A DNA stretch of 64,000 nt from an uncultured SAR116 cluster alpha proteobacterium. GTDB lineage: Bacteria > Pseudomonadota > Alphaproteobacteria > Puniceispirillales > Puniceispirillaceae. The stretch lies in contig CACJUX010000008.1 in NCBI GenBank assembly GCA_902596655.1, positions 1-64,000 on the forward strand, read 5' to 3'. Both the position numbers and the translations under genes were made by a program. The notes beneath the pieces were generated by a model that saw only the letters and a program-made list of their open reading frames with translations, was not told the DNA's origin and did not search any database. Below, piece by piece: positions 37,406 through 46,389 of the stretch (the stretch's first letter is position 1; each line of letters opens with the position of its first letter).

Positions 37406-38842
37406 TCATATTTTTGTCATTGAACTCAAGGGAGGCCACTTGTTAGGTGATGCCGCCCATGGTTGGACTCGTTCCAAAGCGGCGCCAATTTGAAAAACCG
37501 TAACATCATCACAAGGGCGGCCAATAATTTGCAACCCACAGGGCAAGGCTTCATCTGTAGTTCCGCTAGGCACTGAGAGAACGGGACATCTACTATAAAG
37601 ATTAAACAATCCTGTCATGGTTATTTCCGTATCAGTAAGTTGATAACCGTTAACCACTATCTTTTGTTTTTGCCAATTTTCTGCAGGCACCAAGGGGGAG
37701 GATACAGTTGGACAGAGCAGCGCCTCATATTTTTCAAACAAAGGCCCAAGGTGGCTTTGCCAGATTTCACCGGCAAGTGCCATGGATTTGCAAAAATCTG
37801 ATGAGTTGAAACTTAGTGCTGTCTCAAGCAACTCTGGAACATAATCGCTAATGATATCCGGAAATTTGTCTATGGCTTCTTGAAGAAACTGATGTGCCAA
37901 AAACTCCTGAGCGCCATGTGACAACCTAATTATCTCATCAAGGCCGTTCAGTGATATTTCTTCGACCTGGGCACCCGCTTTTTGGAGGGCATCTATTGAT
38001 GTTATGAATTCTCGCTCAACGTCATCTGCAAGTTGGAAATATCCAAGATTTCTGGAAAAAGCTATTTTCATGCCGATGATGTCCGGCAGGCAATCTGGAA
38101 TCGTGACTAAGTTATTGAGGGTTGTGTGGTCTAACGGGTGGGGCCCTGACATCACGTTTGACATCAAAGCCACATCAGACACAGTCCTTGCCATAGGACC
38201 AACTTGAACAAACGGATCAAAAGAATTCGATGGAGAGAGGGGCATTCGCCCATATGGTGGTTTATAGCCAACAATCCCACATTGGCTCGCAGGTTGTCTT
38301 ATCGAGCCAGCGCTATCGCTGCCTGTGGCAATTGTCGTTGCACCAGCAGCCAAGGCTGCAGCTGATCCACCTGATGAGCCGCCTGGCGTGATATCCAACC
38401 GCCAGGGGTTGCGCGTAACTCCCCACATGCGTGAATGACAGGTGAAAAGCCAGCAGAACTCAGGACAAGTGGTTCTGGCAAACAAATTTGCACCACTCAC
38501 CAACAGTCTTTCAATTGACGGGTTTGTATGTCGATCAATGCGATCTTTGTTGATAAGCGAACCATTAGTGGAACGTCGAGCCATTATTGGCGTGCTATCC
38601 TTAACAACCAATGGCAATCCCTCTAGGGCCCCTAACCTGTCATCTGGATCTTTGTACTTTTCCTCAGCTATTTTCGCATTGTTAAGCGCCTCATCAAAAT
38701 ATTTGTCTGCGAATGGATTAATAGTATCTTGTATTTGTTCAGCTCTTGTTATTACTGCCTCATTAAGCTCTAGAGGGGATAGCGAGCGCGACCTAAACTT
38801 CTTCAAAGCATCTGTAGCTGATATGTAGACTAGGTCATTCAT
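37406..38842 (-). CDS. Amidase signature family hydrolase, tandem paralogue
   Basis: LEGLPLVVKDS, GGSSGGSAAALAAGATTIATGSDSAGSIRQPASQCGIVGYKP. Confidence 0.92.
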   Translation of the reverse strand: MNDLVYISATDALKKFRSRSLSPLELNEAVITRAEQIQDTINPFADKYFDEALNNAKIAEEKYKDPDDRLGALEGLPLVVKDSTPIMARRSTNGSLINKDRIDRHTNPSIERLLVSGANLFARTTCPEFCWLFTCHSRMWGVTRNPWRLDITPGGSSGGSAAALAAGATTIATGSDSAGSIRQPASQCGIVGYKPPYGRMPLSPSNSFDPFVQVGPMARTVSDVALMSNVMSGPHPLDHTTLNNLVTIPDCLPDIIGMKIAFSRNLGYFQLADDVEREFITSIDALQKAGAQVEEISLNGLDEIIRLSHGAQEFLAHQFLQEAIDKFPDIISDYVPELLETALSFNSSDFCKSMALAGEIWQSHLGPLFEKYEALLCPTVSSPLVPAENWQKQKIVVNGYQLTDTEITMTGLFNLYSRCPVLSVPSGTTDEALPCGLQIIGRPCDDVTVFQIGAALERVQPWAASPNKWPPLSSMTKI

Positions 38843-38863
38843 TTACCAATGCGCTCTTTCTTA

Positions 38864-40546
38864 TCAGTCTGGCAAGGCATGTATGTTTGAATTCAACAAA
38901 CGCCTTGTGTATTCGTGCGCCGGTTTGGAAAATATATCTTCTGTGGTCCCCTCCTCTACAACTTCACCCATCAACATAATTACCATTCTGTCACTTATGT
39001 GCCGAACAACATTGAGATTATGGGTGACAATCAAAATCGGTAATCTAATTTTGTCCTGAATTTCAGCCAAAAGGTTTAGGATTTCACCTTGAATAGACAC
39101 ATCCAATCCCGCAGTTGGTTCATCGGCAATTAATAATTTAGGGTTTTGTGCTAACGCTCTAGCCACGCAAACCCGCCGTGCTTGACCTCCAGAAAGTTCA
39201 TGAGGATATCGACTGGAAAATTTAGCGGGAAGTCCAACCAAGGAAAGGAGGTTTTGAACCTCTTGAACCTGATCATTGGCATTAACTACTACATTGGGAA
39301 GCGCTTCTTTAATTATTTTTTCAACTGTCATCCTCGGGCTTAAGCTGCCGGTGGGATCTTGAAAAATATACCCAATTTCATTTCGGGTTGACTCCAAGTC
39401 ATCCCGACTTTGATCAAGTATCGATTTGCCGAAAAAACTAATTGTCCCTGTCTGACAAGAAACCAACCTGATTATGGAACGAATTAAGGTTGTTTTACCT
39501 GACCCACTCTCACCAACAATAGCAAGTGTTTCTCCTGCAAAGAGGTGTAGCGATACATTATTTACAGCCGTAATGTTCCTTGAAATTGCCTTTTGAAACA
39601 AAGTTGCCAATCCAAATGGCTTCGGAAATTTCACTGTAAGATTCATTATCTGTAAAATAGGTGCTCGGTCTCTAGAAAGGCGCTTGGCTTTTGCTGTTTC
39701 GTCTTCAACTCTTTTTTCGTTAGGTGCGTCCATCGTCGGTAACTGTCGGCATTTTTCTTCAATCCGAGCTGGATCACACTTCAGAAGGTTTTTCGTGTAA
39801 TTATTTTTTGGTCTCAGAAAAACATCTCTAACGTTTCCTACTTCCTGAATGCTACCCTGATGCATTACCACCACGTCATCACAAAGTGAGGCAACTACCC
39901 CGAGATGATGAGTAACAAAAACCATTGCGCACCCTATCTTACTTTGAAGCTCCTTTAGCAAGGCGATGATCTCAACTTCTAACGTTGCATCCAATGCAGT
40001 TGTTGGCTCGTCGGCAATAAGAATTTTGGGCTTAACCATCACTGCCATCGCAATGGAAACGCGTTGTTTTTGGCCGCCGGATAACTCATGAGGATACATT
40101 GACAAACGCGCTTCAGGATCCGGCATATGCACTGACTCCAATGCTGCAATGGAGCGTTGTCTTTTTTTTGCGAGGCTGATGTTTTCACGAAATTGAATGT
40201 CGATGAGATGCTGACCGATTGTGAGCACTGGGTTTAAGGCACTCAGCGAGTCCTGTGAGACCATTGATATAAAATGCCCACGTAACTCGCTAAGTGTCTC
40301 TGATGACACCAGGGTATTTTCTTGGTTATCAAAAAAAATTTGCCCGCTGGTGATCCGTGCCGAGTCTGGGAGCAGACCAATTAATGCAGAAGCGAGGGTC
40401 GATTTGCCGCTCCCACTCTCGCCAACTATTCCAACGATGTGCCCTTTGCTAATATTTAAATCGACTGACTTCACTGCGGGCAATCCGTTAAACTCAATCG
40501 TAAGTCCACGGACCTCAATGACAGGTGACATTGTTGGTTTCATCAC
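38864..40546 (-). CDS. Dipeptide/oligopeptide-type ABC transporter, fused double ATP-binding protein
   Basis: Two ATPase modules: GESGSGKSTLASALIG...LSGGQKQRVSIAMA and GESGSGKTTLIRSIIR...LSGGQARRVCVARALA. Confidence 0.92.
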   Translation of the reverse strand: MMKPTMSPVIEVRGLTIEFNGLPAVKSVDLNISKGHIVGIVGESGSGKSTLASALIGLLPDSARITSGQIFFDNQENTLVSSETLSELRGHFISMVSQDSLSALNPVLTIGQHLIDIQFRENISLAKKRQRSIAALESVHMPDPEARLSMYPHELSGGQKQRVSIAMAVMVKPKILIADEPTTALDATLEVEIIALLKELQSKIGCAMVFVTHHLGVVASLCDDVVVMHQGSIQEVGNVRDVFLRPKNNYTKNLLKCDPARIEEKCRQLPTMDAPNEKRVEDETAKAKRLSRDRAPILQIMNLTVKFPKPFGLATLFQKAISRNITAVNNVSLHLFAGETLAIVGESGSGKTTLIRSIIRLVSCQTGTISFFGKSILDQSRDDLESTRNEIGYIFQDPTGSLSPRMTVEKIIKEALPNVVVNANDQVQEVQNLLSLVGLPAKFSSRYPHELSGGQARRVCVARALAQNPKLLIADEPTAGLDVSIQGEILNLLAEIQDKIRLPILIVTHNLNVVRHISDRMVIMLMGEVVEEGTTEDIFSKPAHEYTRRLLNSNIHALPD

Positions 40547-41430
40547 GAACCCCGGTCTATTTTAGGGTCAAAAATATCACGAAGCTGCTCGCCCAAGAAT
40601 GTGAATCCGATGGTGACAAGTATCAAAGGAATGCCTGCGCTAATCAAAATCCACTTGGAGTTTCTGATATAAGTGTATCCATCATTTAAGATACTCCCCC
40701 AACTTGGCGTAGGCGGCCTGACGCCAAGGCCAAGGAAACTCAGTCCTGCCTCGAGTGCTATGACAAACGGCACATCCATGCTCGCCACGATGAGAATTGG
40801 ACCGATGGTGTTTGGTATAACATGCCTGACAAGAATTCGAGGCATCCCCAAGCCAAGAGCCCGCGCTGATAATATATATTCAGCTTGCCGGAGGCTTTGC
40901 GTCTGCGTGCGCATCAAACGGCCGTAAGTGGGAAATGAGGTGGCAACAATAATTGCCATAATTGTAAAAAGGCTAGGACCAAACAGTACGACAACGGCAA
41001 GTGCAAACATGATAACGGGATATGATCGCACCATGTCAAACAACAACATGATTACGAAATCCAGCCAATTGGGTCCATACCCGGCAATTGCACCTAAAAT
41101 TGAACCAATGAGCACAGCCAATCCAATTGATACTCCTGCCACCATCAAAGCTATTTGTGTTCCATAAATCAATCTTGATAGCGTGTCTCGACCCAATTGA
41201 TCGGTTCCAAACAAGTGGTCTGCACTAGGTCCTTGAAGTTTGTTCAAAATATCAATCTTGCTCGGATCATAAGGCGCTAGAAAATCTGCAAAAATTGCGA
41301 TTACAACGAAGCTGACTACAATCAGCAATCCAACTACGCCCATTGGATCTTTATAGAGTCGGTAGATTACCCCAGACGACAGGCCATCTGAAAAATTCTG
41401 CACCTCCTTTTTCTGGTCCAAAGCCATCAA
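40543..41430 (-). CDS. Dipeptide-type ABC permease (DppC family)
   Basis: FADFLAPYDPSKIDILNKLQGPSADHLFGTDQLGRDTLSRLIYG. Confidence 0.92.
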   Translation of the reverse strand: MMALDQKKEVQNFSDGLSSGVIYRLYKDPMGVVGLLIVVSFVVIAIFADFLAPYDPSKIDILNKLQGPSADHLFGTDQLGRDTLSRLIYGTQIALMVAGVSIGLAVLIGSILGAIAGYGPNWLDFVIMLLFDMVRSYPVIMFALAVVVLFGPSLFTIMAIIVATSFPTYGRLMRTQTQSLRQAEYILSARALGLGMPRILVRHVIPNTIGPILIVASMDVPFVIALEAGLSFLGLGVRPPTPSWGSILNDGYTYIRNSKWILISAGIPLILVTIGFTFLGEQLRDIFDPKIDRGS

Positions 41431-42371
41431 TCATTTTCCTTCACTGCTCTCGGGTCGAGTGCCGCATTTATCAGATCAGCTATTGTAGTGCCGCCAACTA
41501 TGAAAATTGTGCTGACTAAAACCGTTCCCATGACCAGGGGATAGTTTCTGCTAAGAACAGATTCATAAAGCAGGCTGCCAAGCCCCGGTCGGGCAAATAT
41601 AATCTCAGTTATCACTGTGCTGGAAAGTATGAATGCCACGCTCACACCCATCATTGTTATGGAGGGCAGGACAGCGATACGCAGTGCGTACCTGCTAATC
41701 ACCCTAGTCTCTGGCAATCCAAAGGCTTTTGCCATTCGCACATGATTTTGACTCAAAACTTCAATCATAGATGCACGAACAAGCCTTGAAATATATCCTA
41801 TCCAGGCAATGCTAATCGTGATGACGGGCAGCGTTAAATGCCACAAATAATCAAGCCACTCCTCGCTGTCTCCAGCTCCAATCACCGGGAAAACGCGCAA
41901 CTCAACTGAGAAAAATAAAAGCAAATATAGGCCAACAACAATTGCTGGCATTGCTATAATTGAAACAGAAATCGCGCCGACAATTCTATCGAACTTGCCA
42001 TTCCTATGTATCGCAGCATAGCATCCAACGGGGATGCCTAATGTGGATACAATGAGCGCTGAAGACACCAGAATAAAGGTGTGAGGTAACTGCTCCAGAA
42101 CGATGTCAAGAACAGGCCGATTTGACCTGAGATCAAATCCAAAATTTCCAGAAATAAGGCCTTTAAAAAAATAAAATAGCTGCGTGCTCAAAGGTTGATC
42201 AAGATGCAACCTTGCCCGCAATGCCTCTTTAATTTCCGGGGTGGCCCTTGGCCCGAGCATTACATTAGCTGGATCACCCGGAACTGCGTGTATCATCACA
42301 AACATCGTAGAGACCGCACAAGCGATAATCAACGAAGCCAATAAAACTCTCTTTATCGTGTAAATTATCAT
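41427..42371 (-). CDS. Dipeptide-type ABC permease (DppB family)
   Basis: MIHAVPGDPANVMLGPRATPEIKEALRARLHLDQPL; start at 42371 chosen within a longer ORF. Confidence 0.92.
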   Translation of the reverse strand: MIIYTIKRVLLASLIIACAVSTMFVMIHAVPGDPANVMLGPRATPEIKEALRARLHLDQPLSTQLFYFFKGLISGNFGFDLRSNRPVLDIVLEQLPHTFILVSSALIVSTLGIPVGCYAAIHRNGKFDRIVGAISVSIIAMPAIVVGLYLLLFFSVELRVFPVIGAGDSEEWLDYLWHLTLPVITISIAWIGYISRLVRASMIEVLSQNHVRMAKAFGLPETRVISRYALRIAVLPSITMMGVSVAFILSSTVITEIIFARPGLGSLLYESVLSRNYPLVMGTVLVSTIFIVGGTTIADLINAALDPRAVKEND

Positions 42372-42461
42372 GAGTTTCTCAGAATTTAATCCGACATAAG
42401 AAATCATAAATAACCAAAATTAGAAAAACAAATTCGACCACTTAATTAAACCGCAGTGGCT

Positions 42462-42487
42462 AAAAAAGGGCCGACTTACGCCGGCCC
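42462..42487 (-). terminator. Intrinsic terminator/attenuator after the SBP gene
   Basis: Minus strand GGGCCG-GCGTAAGT-CGGCCC-TTTTTT. Confidence 0.7.
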
Positions 42488-42505
42488 AAATTCTTATTTA
42501 TTGGA

Positions 42506-44155
42506 CTATTTTGCCGGCTGAAATGCAGACAATTTCAATCCACCATTTGGGTATAGTCCTGGCTTGATATTGTCACGGTAAAGAATCACGCTAGGCGGAT
42601 GCATTATGAACAAAAATCCACCAGACTCATCCATGACCCTCTGCATATCGTAATACATCGTCTCTCGTTTTGTTATGTCCGTTTCTTTCAATGCTGCAAA
42701 ATGCAAATTGTCAAATTCCTCACTATCTAACCATACCCAATTCCAAATTCCTTTCTGATCTCGAAGAAACCATTGGGTTGACCATGATGGATCTGGCGGA
42801 CTGGTGTAGTTATTCAAGGTGAGTTGGAGCGCTTCTTTTCTGTCGGCTGCAACATTCCAGAACGCACCCGAGTCCAGTTGGTTGATTTGCAGGTTTATCC
42901 CAATCTCTCCAAGGTTAGCCTGAATAATTTGCGCAGCAGTGATAAACTCAGCAGTATTTAGAACGTCAACCTCAAGGCTAAGACTGTTAACACCAGCCTC
43001 CGCGAGTAAGGCCCTAGCCCCATCAACATCACGGGGGTCGGGAACAACACCGGTGTATCCGACCAATCCAGGAGCAACAAGTCCTGTGGATTTTTCTGGA
43101 ACGCCAAAATAGGCGCCTTCCAAAATAGCATCGACATCAATAGCCTTTTTTATGGCTTGCCTGACACGAACATCAGAAAGATCTTCATTTGCAATGTTTA
43201 TACCAAGAAACGTGTAATCTGCAGTTGGACGAACATCTAAAACACCACCAGTTGGGGGTGATTTTTTAAAGTTTGGCACTGAGCCTATTGAAATTTCTGT
43301 GATGTCAACTTCACCTGCTTCAAACGCAATTTCTGCAGATTTTGGCTCTTGAATTGGCAAAATTGTTATTTTGTCAAAACCTGCTTTGGGTCCATTCCAG
43401 CCATCATGTGGCACAAGCACCGTTTTTTCACGGGGAGTCCAAGATTCAATTTTATAAGCTCCTGCCGTAGCACCAGGATCAGTTGTAAATTTTCCACCAG
43501 CTTTTTCAGTTGCCTTTTTTGATACAATTGCGCCGCTGGTATACGGTAAAGTACTCCACCAGATAGGTGCAAACGGTTCTTTTAGATGTATTATACCACT
43601 GTATTTATCTACGATTTCGACCTCTTTCAGCGACAACCAATCACCAATAATAGGCGAATTTAATTCTGGATCGATATAACGCTCATATGAATACTTTACA
43701 TCTTCTGTGGTTACTTCTCCATAATTCCCGGTCCACAACAAACCTGGCTTAAGCTTGAATTTTATGGTCAATTCATCAACCTGTTCAATTGACTCAGCCG
43801 CTTGAAGTTCATATTCCCAATCCGATCCAGATTTAAATTCGATTAGTTTTGGAAACAGAACGTTGATCATTGTGTAGTCTGCACCACTTTGCCAAAACGC
43901 AGGATCAAGTGTCGTAAAGTCCTCTCCTAACCTAACATTCAATTCCGCACTTTTAGCGGCATTAATTGATCCAATTATCGAAAAAGAGCATATAAGTGCA
44001 GCTAGACCCAGATTTTGAGAAAATCGTGCTATTGCTTTGATAAGTTTTAACTTGAACACGCCAAGCCTCCCCCAATTTTTGCCTGATAGCATTCTTTTCA
44101 GGCATTGTTTCATCGAAAAGATCCTAAATGGATCCTTAAACAAACTATGAGCCAT
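42506..44155 (-). CDS. Dipeptide/oligopeptide-type ABC transporter substrate-binding protein
   Basis: AELNVRLGEDFTTLDPAFWQSGADYTMINVLFPKLIEF...: SBP_bac_5 pattern. The N-terminal extension before the signal suggests a later start. Confidence 0.88.
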   Translation of the reverse strand: MAHSLFKDPFRIFSMKQCLKRMLSGKNWGRLGVFKLKLIKAIARFSQNLGLAALICSFSIIGSINAAKSAELNVRLGEDFTTLDPAFWQSGADYTMINVLFPKLIEFKSGSDWEYELQAAESIEQVDELTIKFKLKPGLLWTGNYGEVTTEDVKYSYERYIDPELNSPIIGDWLSLKEVEIVDKYSGIIHLKEPFAPIWWSTLPYTSGAIVSKKATEKAGGKFTTDPGATAGAYKIESWTPREKTVLVPHDGWNGPKAGFDKITILPIQEPKSAEIAFEAGEVDITEISIGSVPNFKKSPPTGGVLDVRPTADYTFLGINIANEDLSDVRVRQAIKKAIDVDAILEGAYFGVPEKSTGLVAPGLVGYTGVVPDPRDVDGARALLAEAGVNSLSLEVDVLNTAEFITAAQIIQANLGEIGINLQINQLDSGAFWNVAADRKEALQLTLNNYTSPPDPSWSTQWFLRDQKGIWNWVWLDSEEFDNLHFAALKETDITKRETMYYDMQRVMDESGGFLFIMHPPSVILYRDNIKPGLYPNGGLKLSAFQPAK

Positions 44156-44257
44156 TAATGATAGTATGGGAATGGGTGCAGAATCAATTTTTTGACACCA
44201 ATCGTCAATTTGAATTTCTTAATAGTGTCTCCATTAGCAAATTTGGCGAAAAATTAA

Positions 44258-44945
44258 ATGGATAAAATTGATACAAGCAAAAATCTTAGACTTCTTGTGG
44301 GGTATAGCTCATTGACCAAGCAAGTGTGCAGGCAGATTAAAATTTCGAGATAACAATTTACAAAATAATTGTCTGGAAAAGTATCACCAAGACTTCAGAG
44401 TTTACAGCGAATTAACGATCACTTTGGTTTGGAAGATTTGGAACTTCTGTTTCCACATGAAAAATTTAGGAAACTAGTCGCTCTCAGGCGACCGCAAGAA
44501 ATTTCAACTAACCGATCCCATGCAAACAATTTTTTGTCCGACAAAAGTAGCAGGTCATCACCGACTGATTCTTTGGATTCTTTTTTAGGTTATTACTATA
44601 ACCAATTTATTGTTAAGGCGAGGAAGAGCATGATTCAACGAAGCCCCGTTCATATTTTTGAAGCTGATGGCATTTTAGGGACAAAGACAGTTGCACGCAT
44701 TGTAAATCATGACGGATCGATAGGTTTCTCACAATACAATGGCTTCGCTTAGCGCTCTGATCACTGCACTTACATATCCGAGCGCGAAAAATTTTTGTGG
44801 CAAGCTCTATGGCATACGACTGTCTATGCCACCACGGCCGAACGCGAGAAGTTTTTTCAGGCTCGGGGTTGGGTTAATAACACTGACAATGTTCAAGATA
44901 TCTCTTGATAGCGATCAATATTTCAATTTCTTGGCAGCTGAGTAA
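44258..44945 (+). pseudogene. Disrupted XRE-family transcriptional regulator
   Basis: MDKIDTSKNLRLLVGYSSLTKQVCRQIKISR*QFTK*LSGKVSPRLQSLQRINDHFGLEDLELLFPHEKF...GFSQYNGFA* in one frame, continuing in another frame as ALITALTYPSAKNFCGKLYGIRLSMPPRPNARSFFRLG: two stops in the HTH plus a frameshift. Confidence 0.7.
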
Positions 44946-45163
44946 ATAATTGTGACGCTCTCCGCTGATTCGGTTTGTTTAGTCTGAAGATCCGGAGTTT
45001 CCAGCCTACATAAGCGAGCACATCAACAACAAAATTGAGATTGGCGATAATGCTTTTGTTGCAGCATAATCAAACATCCTAAACGAGTCTCGTGGTAAAT
45101 TCTTTAAACCCACCAAAGCCCAGGGACCGAGGCCCAAACCACTTCGGCTAACAAACCTGCCCA

Positions 45164-45268
45164 TCAGTGTGGAGGTGGTTTAAGATTGCATCCACCATCA
45201 GTGAATGTTATTTCAGGACCTAAATATTCAGAATCTGGAGAAGCACAAACAACTGCACGAGATATCAT
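45164..45268 (-). pseudogene. Possible C-terminal remnant of a short-chain dehydrogenase
   Basis: MISRAVVCASPDSEYLGPEITFTDGGCNLKPPPH resembles the SDR tail ...LASDEASYITGQxxxVDGG. Confidence 0.35.
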
Positions 45269-45278
45269 GATGTGCGGA

Positions 45279-46142
45279 TCATTGCTTTGAGTTTGCGTCC
45301 TCCCTTGCCTGTCTGAGTGACGCAAGCTCATCCACAATTTTGTCCAGCTTGGTATCTAATTTCCTCAAATCGCTTTGGGTCACGGGGGCGTCATCATCCA
45401 AACCAAAAGCCTCGGCTTCAAGTTTTTGCGCCGTCTGCATAGAGTCAACAATGATCCCAATGAAAAAGTTCAAAACGGCGAAGCTAGTAATTATTATAAA
45501 AGGCAGAAAAAACGCCCAAGCCCATGGAAACAAATCCATCGTTGGTCTGACCACGCCCATGGACCAGCTCTCAAGAGTCATAATTTGAAAAAGGGTGTAT
45601 GCAGACGCGCTGATTGTGCCAAACCACTCCTGCATATCAGGATTTGGATGGGCGCCAAAGAGTTTGGTTGCCAAAACTGCAGCAACATAAAAAATAAGGC
45701 CAAGCACGCCCACCACTGACATCATACCGGGGATCGAATACCCTATCGCCGAGACTACCCGCCGCATTTGTGGGACAACTGAAATCAGGCGCAAAACACG
45801 CAAAATTCTCAAAGTACGTAGTATGGTGAGCGCACCGCTTGTAGGCAACCAAGCAATGCCAACAATGGAAAGATCAAAAATATTCCAGCCTGAACGGAAA
45901 AAACCCAGGCGATAAACGTAGAGTTTAAGTGCAATCTCAACAGAAAAGATCACAAGAATGGCGCGATCCAACCAAGCCAGTATGCTACCAAACTCAGATA
46001 CGATAACTGCGTCGGTCTCCATGCCAAGGGTGACCGCGTTAATAAGTATCAAACCGGTGATAGCCGTAGTAACTACGTTGCCTTCCAAAAAAGAAGTGAT
46101 TCTGTTTTTGTGATCAAGAGCAGGCATAAAAGTGACATCCAT
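45279..46142 (-). CDS. Bacterial voltage-gated sodium channel (NaChBac/NavAb family)
   Basis: S4 TILRTLRILRVLRLISVVPQMRRVV; selectivity filter LFQIMTLESWSMGVVRP; S6 FIIITSFAVLNFFIGIIVDSMQ; C-terminal coiled-coil-like helix. Confidence 0.93.
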   Translation of the reverse strand: MDVTFMPALDHKNRITSFLEGNVVTTAITGLILINAVTLGMETDAVIVSEFGSILAWLDRAILVIFSVEIALKLYVYRLGFFRSGWNIFDLSIVGIAWLPTSGALTILRTLRILRVLRLISVVPQMRRVVSAIGYSIPGMMSVVGVLGLIFYVAAVLATKLFGAHPNPDMQEWFGTISASAYTLFQIMTLESWSMGVVRPTMDLFPWAWAFFLPFIIITSFAVLNFFIGIIVDSMQTAQKLEAEAFGLDDDAPVTQSDLRKLDTKLDKIVDELASLRQAREDANSKQ

Positions 46143-46389
46143 GAAAAATTTGGGCGCAAGATATGTGCATACGATCCAAGATACAAGATCGAAACCTTTT
46201 CAGAATTTGTTGTAAGAGCATAAATGGCAAGCGCTTAACCGAGCTCTTCTATGTCAGTTATTGTCGGTTCTGTAAGGAGGGACCCTCCACGTGGAAATTC
46301 GCGCGCGCCTGCAATTGCATATCTTCCGGCGCCGAATGTTTTTAGAAAGTATATGGTCATGATCATGTGTCTAACGGATAGAAGACACC

